64,000 nt of DNA from Notolepis coatsorum (taxonomy: Eukaryota > Chordata > Actinopteri > Aulopiformes > Paralepididae), in contig OZ020592.1 of assembly GCA_963971535.1 (NCBI GenBank), positions 50,549,529 through 50,613,528 of the forward strand, written 5' to 3'. The notes beneath the pieces are model-generated. The model was not told the DNA's origin. It searched no databases and saw only the letters and a list, made by a program, of their open reading frames with translations. Every line of letters begins with the position of its first letter. Within the stretch, counting starts at the first letter, position 1. The position numbers and the translations under genes were made by a program. This document shows, in pieces, positions 45,263 to 61,860 of this stretch.

Positions 45263-45450
45263 TCAGTGGCCAATCAGATTGCGCAAACCGAACGCGGAGG
45301 TGCAACTCCGTAGGGAAAATATACACGCGGAGGGGATGCGTGAATACTTTCGTCAGCCCACTTGTCCTTCCGCATTGCTCTGATTGGCCGAGCGCGCGCA
45401 TGCACATGAGCCACGACGGGCTTCTCAGCCAGGCAGGAATACTACGCTCC
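45263..45450 (-). repeat. Long inverted repeat, right arm (second part) and related flank
   Basis: Positions 45263-45328 complete the right arm (TCAGTGGCCAATCAGATTGC onward). The following GGAGGGGATGCGTGAATACT and TTGCTCTGATTGGCC words recur in reverse orientation at 53105-53185, so the repeat family extends beyond the arm. Confidence 0.75.
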
Positions 45451-45965
45451 GCTTAACCCAATTTATACAAATGGAAGTATTGATTTACGCCGTAACGAAT
45501 CATTAAAAAAATATACCGTTAACTGGAATATGTTGTTTCTTTACACATATGTTGGTCATGACAAACCAATGAAAAATCGCGCAACTCGGGTATCGCTGAG
45601 CTCATCAACGACCCTCCGTGCTCTCTCTCCCGCCACCAGCGCAGCCTCGCAGACCGGCGTCGGCTCCAGTAGCTCCGGCAGCAGAGAGGATGGCTGCAGC
45701 CAAGACCGTGAGCGGCATCGCTGAGCTCATCATGGTGTCCGCTGGACGAAGCCAGAGACGGTCTTATTGTGTTACTGCTTCTCGGCATAAGCCCCATAAT
45801 AAGACTAACTCCAACGCCTAACTAAGCAAGATAGACGCCGCGGGCGATCACTGCAATTCAGCCAACGCAGCCAAGCCAACGTGCAAGCCAAAGCAGAGGT
45901 ATATCATTTTAGTACATAGTTATAACAGCTAAGGGGTGTTGTTAATGCATTTTATTACCTGCTGT
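45451..45965 (+). other. CpG-containing segment with candidate first exon
   Basis: An ATG at about 45690 in good context (AGAGAGGATGGC) starts a 44-codon frame (MAAAKTVSGIAELIMVSAGR at its start). A possible splice donor, ACC|GTGAGC, lies 15 bases in. The phrase ATCGCTGAGCTCATCA occurs at about 45592 and 45714, a direct repeat. I do not recognise the peptide; it may be a promoter-proximal exon or chance. Confidence 0.2.
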
Positions 45966-45969
45966 GCTG

Positions 45970-46300
45970 TAGGTTACATGATTGATTGATTGATTGAAAA
46001 GTTTATTAGTACAGGTCAATACATACAATTGTTAATACCTAAATAGCTAGCCTGCTGTTTTTGCATTCATTTGGACTTTAGACGCGGTTACATGATTGAT
46101 TGATTGATTGATTGAAAAGTTTATTAGTACAGGTCAATACATACAATTGTTAATACCTAAATAGCTAGCCTGCTGTTTTTGCATTAATTTGGACTTTAGA
46201 CGCAGTGGTGGGGTTTAATGCATTGTATTACCTGCTGTGCTGTAGGTTACATGATTGATTGATTGATTGAAACGTTTATTAGTATGTATGTTTTTTAAAT
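45970..46300 (-). repeat. TCAA-tailed repeat, short tandem copies 7-9
   Basis: A 117-bp block containing a GATT run, GAAAAGTTTATTAGTACAGG and CAATACATACAATTGTTAAT plus GCCTGCTGTTTTTGCATT occurs twice in tandem (about 45976-46093 and 46094-46211). A third partial copy is at 46249-46280. TATGTATGTTTTTTAAATAA at about 46283 recurs at about 46509, just before the Ty3 insertion. Confidence 0.8.
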
Positions 46301-46539
46301 AAATGCCCAGTCTTGTAAATAATAATAACAATAATTGCGTTGTGAAACCTGTGGTGCTCAAGTGCAACATCCCATGGGACACGTGAGCCTTCAGAGCTGC
46401 TCTTATTTGTAAATAGAAGAAAAAGGAGTATTTCATTGTTCAAGAGTGGATATATGTTGCAGAACATGCCTGCTAATTACCTTTTAAATATCTGTTATGT
46501 GGTTAGGGTATGTATGTTTTTTTAAATAAATGCCCAGTC
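46301..46539. other. Intergenic, no gene seen
   Basis: AT-rich left flank of the Ty3 element. It contains a direct repeat of the AATAAATGCCCAGTC phrase (46297 and 46524). Confidence 0.5.
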
Positions 46540-46544
46540 GCGTG

Positions 46545-46724
46545 TGTTACGTCTGGTACTCTAGCGAGTGCCAGCACTTTATTCTGTTGAGTTTCACGTT
46601 ACGGCACATGGCCGTACGTGACGGAGACGTTGATGTTCTGACTTACGTTACAATGCATGTGTCTTCAGTTCAGTAAACACAGACATGCTGAAACTACGTG
46701 TTGTCTGATTCTTCCAACATAACA
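46545..46724 (+). repeat. Ty3 5' LTR
   Basis: It begins TGTTACGTCTGG and ends TTCCAACATAACA. It is 180 bp, shorter than the 3' LTR by a 35-bp deletion after GCACTTTA. Confidence 0.95.
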
Positions 46725-46725
46725 T

Positions 46726-46736
46726 TGGCGACGAGG
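46726..46736 (+). other. Primer-binding site, tRNA-Ser type
   Basis: TGGCGACGAGG follows the LTR by one base and is complementary to the 3' end of vertebrate tRNA-Ser(GCT) (CCTCGTCGCCA). Mag-lineage Ty3 elements are known to use serine tRNA. Confidence 0.8.
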
Positions 46737-46737
46737 G

Positions 46738-47543
46738 ATGGCTTAATTTTCTATCCCACCCCCTCCACCCTTCCTACCGCTGCCCGGTGAGCCACCCGTC
46801 CCGTGGGCGCGTTGGATTTCCTCGTTCGAGACTTATATCCTGGCTACCGGTTTGGAATTGTCCGCGGTGAGAAAACGTGCATTACTACAGCACTGTTTAG
46901 GCGTGGAGGGACAGCGTGTGTGTGAAACACTCGGCACATTGGACAGTGACACATATATGTCAGTGGTGGCGCTCCTAAAGGGACATTTTGCCACTCCAGA
47001 GACTGCACTCCTCCGTCGAGTTGTGTTCCGACGGAGGCATCAACGTACTGGCGAGTCAATAACGCAGTACGTCGCGGACCTACGGGGCTTGGCTAGCTCA
47101 TGCAAATTCGGGGCATTACAGGATGAAATGGTGAGAGACCAACTCATATTGAACACTGACAGTGATAAAATCAGGGAAAGACTACTGTTGGAAAATGACG
47201 AGCTGACATTAGCAGTAGCTATTAGACTAGCAGTGCAGGTGGAATCTGCTATGAACTGTGCAGCTAGTTTGTCTACCTCCCCCAGCCCCAACACACACGT
47301 GCCAGTAGAGGCTGCAAGCACGCTCAGCTCAAGGGTGTCCCTCCTCAATGTGAGCGCAGACGACGGCGGGGACAATATACTGTTAGCCTCCCAGTCACGT
47401 GACCGCTCACGCCAGCCGTGCGGGAATTGTGCATGGCTCCCTTTCACACAACTCCAGAGCCCAGACCTGCCCTGCCCGTGGCAAAGCCTGCTCCAACTGC
47501 TGGAGGCTAAACCACTTCCACAAGGTCTGCAGGTCAGCCCCAG
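46738..47543 (+). pseudogene. Ty3 gag with early stop and zinc-motif frameshift
   Basis: The ATG directly after the primer site (46738) is followed by TAA as codon 3 (46744-46746). The frame then continues with the Mag-type N-terminus (PFLPLPGEPPVPWARW, FETYILATGLE) and the capsid region (LLQHCLGVEGQRV, RRVVFRRRHQRTGESITQYV). A zinc knuckle CSNCWRLNHFHKVC is encoded at about 47490-47530 but in a different frame from the capsid, so a frameshift lies near 47425-47480. The coding sequence is then interrupted by a hAT element at 47545. Gag would assemble particles and bind genomic RNA in intact relatives. Confidence 0.9.
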
Positions 47544-47544
47544 C

Positions 47545-47696
47545 CAGGGGCGTAGCTGGGGGGGGGGGGGTAGCTTAGGATGATTCCAAGGGCCCAGCAC
47601 TGGAAGGGGGCCCAAAAAAAAAAAAAAAAAAATTTTTTTTTTTACTAGACATCACTCAGGTGTATTATTGATGCTCTCATTGATACTATGTTTGTT

Positions 47697-47779
<83 letters not shown>

Positions 47780-48046
47780 ATATATAGAGAGAGAGGGGGG
47801 CTTTGGTAGACTATTGCATTGCATTGAAGATGAACGCAATGCGACATCCTTTACTAGGCTCACCCACCAACAGTGCAGGTGCTGAACTGCTGATCCGAAT
47901 GTATAGGTAAAAACCATATTATGCGTTTTAATCAATAAAAAAACGTCCCAAAAAAAATCCGCTCGCGCACTAACGCGCGCTCGCATTCACTGGGGGCCTA
48001 CAAATACATTCTTTCATGGGGCCCAGAATCTGGAGCTACACCCCTA
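47545..48046. mobile_element. 502-bp hAT MITE inserted in Ty3
   Basis: The ends CAGGGGCGTAGC and, on the other strand, TAGGGGTGTAGC (10/12) are flanked by GCCCCAGC at 47537-47544 and 48047-48054, a perfect 8-bp TSD. The inside contains poly-G, poly-A and T runs, a GT run (47701-47777) and no ORF. Confidence 0.9.
47701..47777. repeat. GT microsatellite
   Basis: An uninterrupted GT dinucleotide run of about 77 bp inside the hAT MITE, which makes it a young expansion. Confidence 0.97.
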
Positions 48047-48054
48047 GCCCCAGC

Positions 48055-50270
48055 TAGCGCTTCCAAGCCACCGACCACTATCATCCATAATGTCAGCTCA
48101 GGACGAGTGCCATTCAAAACATGCTCATTGGTGGTTGGTGACATCACACTGCCCCTCCTCCTCGACACTGGAGCCACAGTGTCTATTGAATTGGGCGACA
48201 TACTCTCAATTCTTCTCCCACAAACCACTGGGCCCGCCAACCACCACCCTGCGAGGCTACGCCGACTCCAAGATTGACATCGTTGGCTCCTTCCAGCTGC
48301 CGGTGAGGTACGGAGAAAAGACACTGCCTGCCTTCAATTTCAACATCGCACGCCGAGGGACCAACCTCCTCGGCCTCGACCTCTTCAGTGGCCTCGGTTT
48401 CTCTCTGCTGGACACCACAGGCTCAGAGATCCACACCGTCATCGCTGTCTCCTGGCAGCAACAGTGGCCGGCGCTGTTCAACGGCGTGGGCTGCCTCCAG
48501 GTCTTCGCTCACCAGCCCCTACTAGACCAAAAAGTGACTCCGGTCATCCAGCCCCTTCGCCGCTCCCCCCTGGCTCTCCGTGAGGGCATCGCCACCGAGT
48601 TACAGAAGATGCTGGATGACGACATCATCGAACAGGTGAACGCGTCACCCTGGATCTCCAACTTGGTGGTAGCAAAGAAGAAGTCAGGGGAGCTGCGACT
48701 CTGCGTGGACATGAGAGCGGTAAACAAGGCCATCGTCCCTGATAAATACCCCCTGCCAACCACAGAGGAGCTCACCGCCCAGTTCCACAGGTCCAAGGTG
48801 TTCTCTAAGCTGGACCTTTGTCAGGGGTATCTCCAGGTGCCACTACACCCAGAGAGCCGCAACCTCACCGCGTTCATCACCCACAGGGGGGTCTTCCGTT
48901 ACAAACGCATGGCTTTTGGCTTAAGCTCCGCCCCCAGCTGCTTCCAAAAGATCATGGCCTCCGTCTTCGCCGGGATCCCCGGGGTGGCAATCTACCTCGA
49001 TGACATCGTGGTGCACGGGACCAACGCCGAGAGTCACGACGCGAGCCTCCACAGTGTCTTAAGTGCGATGGCGAAGCACTACCTCACACTCAACGGCGAG
49101 AAGTGTGTCTTTGCCACCACGACCATTGACTTTGTTGGGTTCCGCCTCTCGGCTGACGGCATGTACCCGCTCCAGTCAAACACAGAGGCCATACACAGTG
49201 TCCCAGAGCCCACCTCAGCGGCCCAGGTGGCCTCTTTCCTGGGCATGACGGCGTACTACCTCCGCTTCCTGCCACACTACTCCGACACAACTGCACCGCT
49301 GCGGAAGCTGTTGAAGCAGGACGAGCCCTGGCTCTGGACGCCTGCCTGCTCGAATGCTGTGCGCCTCCTCAAGTCCCAGCTCACCTCATCACCAGTCCTG
49401 GCGTTTTTCGACCTAGACAGCACCACCCTTGTCACGTGTGATGCCTCCGCCGCAGCCGTTGGCGCGGTACTATCACAGCTGCACGGGGGTGTGGAGAGGC
49501 CGGTTGCTTTCGCTTCACAGGCCCTTAGCCCCACAGAACAGAGGTACTCAGTGGGGGAGCGAGAGGCCCTGGCCTGCATCTGGGCATGTGAGCGCTGGCA
49601 TATGTACCTCTACGGCCGCTCATTCACGCTTAGGACGGACCACCAGGCTCTCACTACCCTCCTCGCCACGTCAGGCACTGGCCACAAACCGCTCCGCCTC
49701 CACCGCTGGGCTGACAGCCTGCAGCAGTACAACTTCGGTTTGCAGTTCACGCCGGGCCGGGACAACGTAGTAGCTGACCTACTGTCACGAGCGATCCACA
49801 GTCCCCCCACGGCCCCGCCCCCGACTCCCGATCGGGATCAGGCTGAGCATGACCTGGTCCAGCTCCTCCACACTCCACACTCCCTCCAAGAGACAGTGTC
49901 GCTGCAGGAGCTCCAGGATGCCTCGTCTGCTGACCCTGTCCTCTCTGCGCTTTCAACCTACATCAGGCAGGTTTGGCCAGCGAGGACACCTGACGAGCTG
50001 CTTCCCTATAGCAGACTCCGGGACGAGTTGTCATGCTGGAACGACTCCTGCGTCGCTCGTGGGCTCTGTTCTGTGGTCCAGAGTGTCCTCCGGGCGCGTG
50101 TCCTTGCTATGGCGCACGAGGGCCACTTGGGCATAGTCAGGCTCAAACAGCGGTGTTGTGACTTGGTGTGGTGGCCAGGCATCGACAGGGAAATCGAGAC
50201 CCTGGTCAAGGACTGTACTGCCTGTCTTCTGAGCGGGAAGACCAGGGCCCCAGCCCCGCCCCCACCCATA
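48055..50270 (+). pseudogene. Ty3 pol: protease, RT, RNase H and integrase zinc domain
   Basis: Protease motif LPLLLDTGATVS is encoded at about 48150-48185, but in a different frame from the rest, so a frameshift lies at about 48190-48235. The main frame then runs open to the insertion. The RT core carries PWISNLVVAKKKSGELRLCV, YPLPTTEEL, FSKLDLCQGYLQVPL, FGLSSAPSCFQKIM and YLDDIVV (about 48991). RNase H follows with TCDASAAAVGAVLSQ, YSVGEREALA and LRTDHQAL. The integrase HHCC domain is HEGHLGIVRLKQ ... CTACLLSGK (about 50118-50245). Catalytic Asp residues in RT and RNase H are present. The reading frame ends in foreign DNA after 50270. Confidence 0.93.
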
Positions 50271-51475
50271 AATCAAATTCAAATCAAATTTATTTATAAG
50301 GCCCAACAACACACATTAATGTCCCCATGGGCCGTACATGTCTTCTTTAAACAAGTCAAGAAGAAAACATAACAATAAGTCAAGAACAGAACAAGAACAC
50401 CATAAGGTCCAACAAATTTAAAATAAATGCAAATAAATGAAAGAATGCAAGCATTCCCAGACATACCCCACGCGAAGGTAAGGAAAAACTCACTAAAACC
50501 TAACAATAGGGAGAAATGCTCCACAGGCAGTGTGGAGGAGAGAAACCTTAGAAGGGCCATTCAAGGGGGGATCTCCCTTCTTAGATGTCGGTGATAGTAG
50601 TGTTGCAGACTAACAGTTGGTAAGCATGCACTCAAGTGTGTAGTGAAACACAGATGAGTGCATGCAATAGCAACTGAACATTTTGAAAGATTAAAGATAG
50701 AGCTGATAGCGATAGCAACTGAACATTTTGAAAGATTGAAGATAGAGCTGATAGCGAATCTATTTGAGGCACAGGGGCGGCGCAAAGAGGGTCGCGTCCT
50801 CCCTGTCTTAATCATGGGACATTCAACACTCCGGTCATTGCTCAGGGACAGCCGGAGACAGGGAGATAGGGGGCGGCGCAGAGAGGGTCGCGACCTCCCC
50901 GACATCATCACGGGACGTCCAGCACTCTGGTCACCACTACAAGACCTCCGGAGACAGGAGGGCACGCAGAGAGGGTCGCATCCTCCCGGCCTTCATCACG
51001 GGACGTCCGACAGCAACTCACAGGGGGACAGGGAGACGGGACAGGCGTTAGACAGCTCGTGTGATTGTAGTGGGCGGACATAGCAATAGATACAAGTGGT
51101 AAGCATATATGTGAATAGAGTAGATATATGAAGTAAGCATATTATGTGAATAGAATAGAAGTACTTAACCCAGCAATGAAACCGCGTTGACACATCAGTT
51201 GACAGGACCACGGACAGACGACGGTAAGTAACTGATCCAAGGCCTCGTGGTGCATGTAGAGCAGTCACTGCAATCTTGGCCAAGACCCTGAGGCATCCAT
51301 CACCTTAGTCAGCGCTAGGAGACAGGCACTCAGAGAGATGGGGGAGGGAAGGGGGGAGGGGGGGAGGGAGGGGGGGAAGGGGGGGGGGAGGAGTTAGAGA
51401 GTTCCCATGTTTGTGGTGCTGCAAAAAAGCAGACATGGGGGAAAATAAACGTCCTAACTAAACTAGACAGATTAA
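50271..51475. mobile_element. 1.2-kb interspersed repeat inserted in integrase
   Basis: The left edge is AATCAAATTCAAATCAAATT plus TATTTATAAGGCCC, an A/T-rich terminus common in fish repeats. The right edge is within TAAACTAGACAGATTAATCC. CCAT flanks both sides, a possible short TSD. The interior has a tandem duplication of about 42 bp (AGCAACTGAACATTTTGAAA at 50669 and 50714), three CGCAGAGAGGGTCGC-type words (50780-50985) and a G/A-rich tract at 51340-51390. There is no protein signature, and the class is unknown. Confidence 0.7.
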
Positions 51476-51478
51476 TCC

Positions 51479-52498
51479 ATGCAGCCATTGGACTGGCCGT
51501 CCCAACCCTGGGAGCACCTGCAGCTCGACGTCTGTGGTGAACTGCACGGGGTACCGCATCACCAGCATTTCCTCGTTGTGGTCTACGACCTCCACTCCAA
51601 GTGGCCCGAGGTGGCGCCCATGGGCTCGGTCACAGCCGGGGTGCTGATTGAGATTCTCGAGTCCCTGTTCACACGCTGGGGCCTGCCCAAGAGGATCACG
51701 ACAGACAATGGCCCCCAAATGATCTCCCACGAACTGGCCTCCTACCTGGGGGGTAAGGGGATACGTCATATCCGCACGTCGTTCTACAACCCGGCTGTGA
51801 ACGGGGGGGTGGAACGGCTGAACCAATCCCTGAAGAATGGCATCAGGGCCCACCTGGCACAAGGGTGCACAGTCATCAACGGTCTCCAACAGACGCTCCT
51901 GCACTACAGGGCTACTCAACACGCCACCACAGGCGTCTCCCCAGCCTCCCTCATGCTAGGGCGCGAGTTTCAGCTGCCCCTGGACAGGCTGCGCCCTACT
52001 CCGGCTCAGGCTCCAGCCCACCCGCTTCAAGCCACAGTCAACACACGCCAGCGCCGGATGAAGGACCGTTTCGACAGGACCCGACATGCGAGACCACCTA
52101 CCATCGCCGTCTCAGACTGGATCAGGATTCGGCGACCCCACCGGGACAACAAGCTCCGGTCATTCTGGTCTGACCCGGTCCAGGTCAGACAGCAGCTTGG
52201 CCTGGCCTCATTCAGGCTGGCTGATGGCACGCGTTGGCATGTTGGCCGACTGCGCAGGGTGCAGGCTCCCGCTGCCCCGGGACAGGGTGTGCCCGCGGCT
52301 ATAGCTCTGCAGGACAGACGATTCAATGATGTTGCAGCCCCAGCACCCGCGGCTATAGCTCTGCAGGACAGACAATTTGATGATGTTGAGGCTGCGGGAC
52401 CTCCGCCGTTGGCTGTTGCAGTGCCCGGGCCCCGCCCACTCCGAGCGTGCAACAGGCCTGCACACCTGAATGATTTTGAGACTGAGTACCACTCCTAG
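51479..52498 (+). pseudogene. Ty3 integrase core and C-terminus (separated)
   Basis: This is the continuation of pol after the insertion: PWEHLQLDVCGEL (first Asp), ITTDNGPQMISHELASYL (second Asp) and NGGVERLNQSLKNGI (Glu) form the D,D-35-E core. A GVSPASLMLGREFQLPLDRL motif and a C-terminal tail follow (RQRRMKDRFDRTRHARPPTI, GRLRRVQAP). The frame is open for 339 codons to the stop at 52496-52498, a few bases before the polypurine tract. Near-repeats of an AIALQDRRFNDV-type segment occur twice near the end. The ATG at 51479 is simply the first codon after the insertion, not a real start. Confidence 0.92.
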
Positions 52499-52499
52499 G

Positions 52500-52519
52500 T
52501 TGAGTGAAGGGGGGGGAAA
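52500..52519 (+). other. Polypurine tract
   Basis: GTGAAGGGGGGGGAAA directly precedes the 3' LTR, the expected plus-strand priming site. Confidence 0.85.
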
Positions 52520-52734
52520 TGTTACGTCTGGTACTCTAGCGAGTGCCAGCACTTTAACTAGTGTTCTAACTATTGCGACAGTGTCGTGTTATTCTGTTGA
52601 GTTTCACGTTACGGCACATGGCCGTACGTGACGTAGACGTTGATGTTCTGACTTACGTTACAATGCATGTGTCTTCAGTTCAGTAAACACCGACATGCTG
52701 AAACTACGTGTTGTCTGATTCTTCCAACATAACA
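52520..52734 (+). repeat. Ty3 3' LTR
   Basis: A 215-bp LTR from TGTTACGTCTGG to CAACATAACA. It carries the 35 bp missing from the 5' LTR and two single-base differences (GACGTAGACG; AACACCGACA). Confidence 0.95.
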
Positions 52735-52739
52735 GCGTG

Positions 52740-53200
52740 CTTTGTCACCACCTGTCAATCTGTTCTGTTATTGGTCCATAAGTGGATGAACCTATTAATA
52801 TTACCTATGTGTTGATATAGAGAGAGTAGTGATTGCGTCAATATAGAGAGAGTAGTGATGAATGCATAATTTACACTTGTGCCAATTGCATGCGTTTGTC
52901 TAAGTATTATTATTCTAAGTATTGCTATTATTATTATCTACCAGCTAAACCTATTAAAACCTGCCGCCGCTGCGGCAAAACCTATTAAAACCTGCTATTA
53001 AAACCTGCACAGCTTGCGGCTGTGTGGCGAAAACCTGCTTGGCGTGTGAGTGCCGTCAAAAAGAAAAATGCGCATGCGCGCGTTACCGGCGTAGGGGGAA
53101 AACGAGCATAGAGGGCTGGCCGATCGCTGGCCAATCAGAGCAACGTGGAAGGGCATGTTGCTTGCCGAAAGTATTCACACGGAGGGGATACATGCATGCA
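52740..53200. repeat. Short tandem duplications and a diverged repeat copy
   Basis: ATATAGAGAGAGTAGTGAT is repeated at about 52814 and 52841. CCTATTAAAACCTGC is repeated two to three times at 52948-53010. Positions 53105-53185 are an inverted, diverged copy of the 45340-45400 segment. Confidence 0.6.
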
Positions 53201-58913
<5,713 letters not shown>

Positions 58914-58926
58914 AATTAACATTCTT

Positions 58927-59380
58927 AGGGCGGCCGGGTAGCGCAGCGGACTAAGCATCTGTCTACCACCACAGAGCCAGTGGGATCGAATCTGGCTTGG
59001 CCGACCGTCCATACTAACACAATTGGCAGTGTTAGCGGGTGGGAAGCCGGCGTGGGTGGGTCCTGGTCGTTGTAAACAGCGACTCCTACAGTTCGGTCGG
59101 GGCGCCTGCACAGCAAGGGAAGGATCTGGGAGAGGTAGTGTGACCTTCCACACGTTTCACTCTCCCAGTGAGAGTCCGCGCTGCGAGGTGAAAAGAAGCG
59201 GTGGGCTGGCTACACATGTGTCGGAGGAAGCATGTGATAGTCTCCGCCCTCCCAAACCGACGGTAGGGGGTAGAGTGCGCAACGACTAGGAAGGGGATTG
59301 GAAATTGGCATAACGACTAACATTGGGATGGGAGAAAAACGGAAAAATAAGGGGGAAAAGATAATAAAAAAATAAATAAT
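58927..59380 (+). mobile_element. tRNA-derived SINE, copy 2
   Basis: Same family as 24523-25003. A box TAGCGCAGCGG (58939-58949), B box GATCGAATC (58984-58992), the shared GTTGTAAACAGCGACTCCTA block and GGCATAACGACTAACATTGG, then an A-rich tail. AATTAACATTCTT at 58914-58926 and 59381-59393 is a perfect 13-bp TSD. The head differs from copy 1 (no extra insert around the anticodon-like region), so two subfamilies are likely. Confidence 0.92.
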
Positions 59381-59401
59381 AATTAACATTCTTGTTAAAA
59401 T

Positions 59402-59493
59402 GTGTGTTAGGTTATGGTTTGGGTTAGGTTAGGTTATGGTTAAGGTTAGGGGACTGGTTGAGGTTAGGATTAGGGGCGGTGGTTATGGTTAGT
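59402..59493. repeat. Degenerate GGTTAG (telomere-like) repeat
   Basis: Many copies of GGTTAG/GGTTAT/GGTTAAGG words. This resembles the degenerate GGTTAGG minisatellites scattered in fish genomes. A shorter complementary patch (CTAACCCTAACTAACCCTA) lies at about 61893-61911. Confidence 0.75.
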
Positions 59494-61447
<1,954 letters not shown>

Positions 61448-61860
61448 TTGCTTATGCAACTCATTCAGAACGCAGCGGCCCGCTTGATCTCAAACCTACC
61501 GAAGTCGGCCCATGTCACCCCACTTCTTAGGGACCTGCACTGGCTCCCCATTGCTGCACGTATCCGCTTCAAGGCCCTCGACCTAGCATACCGTGCGGCA
61601 AAGGGAACCGCTCCCGCCTACCTCCGGTCAATGGTCTCTAACTACACACCCTCAAGACCCCTACGCTCTGCATCTTCTGGCCGCCTTAGACCTACTCCTA
61701 TCCAAGCTCCGGGAGGGTCATCAAAGAGAATTGCCGCCTATTCTCAGTCCTTGCCCCACAATAGTGGAATGAACTACCCACCCCAGTTAGGACAGCCGAA
61801 TCCCGTCCAATCTTTCGCCGTCGACTAAAGACGCACTTCTTCAACCATTATCTGAAATAA
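61448..61860 (+). pseudogene. C-terminus of a CR1/L2-like LINE reverse transcriptase
   Basis: The frame from 61448 reads LIQNAAARLISNLPKSAHVT, LHWLPIAARIRFKALDLAYR and APAYLRSMVSNYTPSRPLRS, the conserved tail of CR1/L2/Rex1-type RT proteins. After a frameshift between about 61690 and 61765, a second frame gives WNELPTPVRTAESRPIFRRR and LKTHFFNHYLK, ending at TAA 61858-61860. The catalytic RT core is absent (5' truncation at about 61445). An A/T-rich 3' region with AATAATAATAAAAATAAAA follows. Confidence 0.88.

Larger units (their letters stand above)
46545..52734 (+). mobile_element. Ty3/mdg4-type (Mag-like) LTR retrotransposon, inactivated
   Basis: A complete element: 5' LTR (46545-46724), primer site, gag, protease, RT, RNase H, integrase, polypurine tract and 3' LTR (52520-52734). 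GCGTG at 46540-46544 and 52735-52739 is the 5-bp TSD. The LTRs differ by two substitutions and one 35-bp deletion, implying a fairly recent insertion. Coding is broken by an early stop and frameshift in gag, a protease-region frameshift, a hAT insertion (47545-48046) and a 1.2-kb insertion in integrase (about 50271-51475). Confidence 0.95.

Noticed and set aside
47040-47615. 191-codon minus-strand frame
   Set aside because: It is antisense to the Ty3 gag, whose capsid motifs are clear.
59402-59493. Interstitial telomere or chromosome end
   Set aside because: The GGTTAG words are degenerate and short, flanked by ordinary transposon-rich DNA; more likely a dispersed minisatellite.
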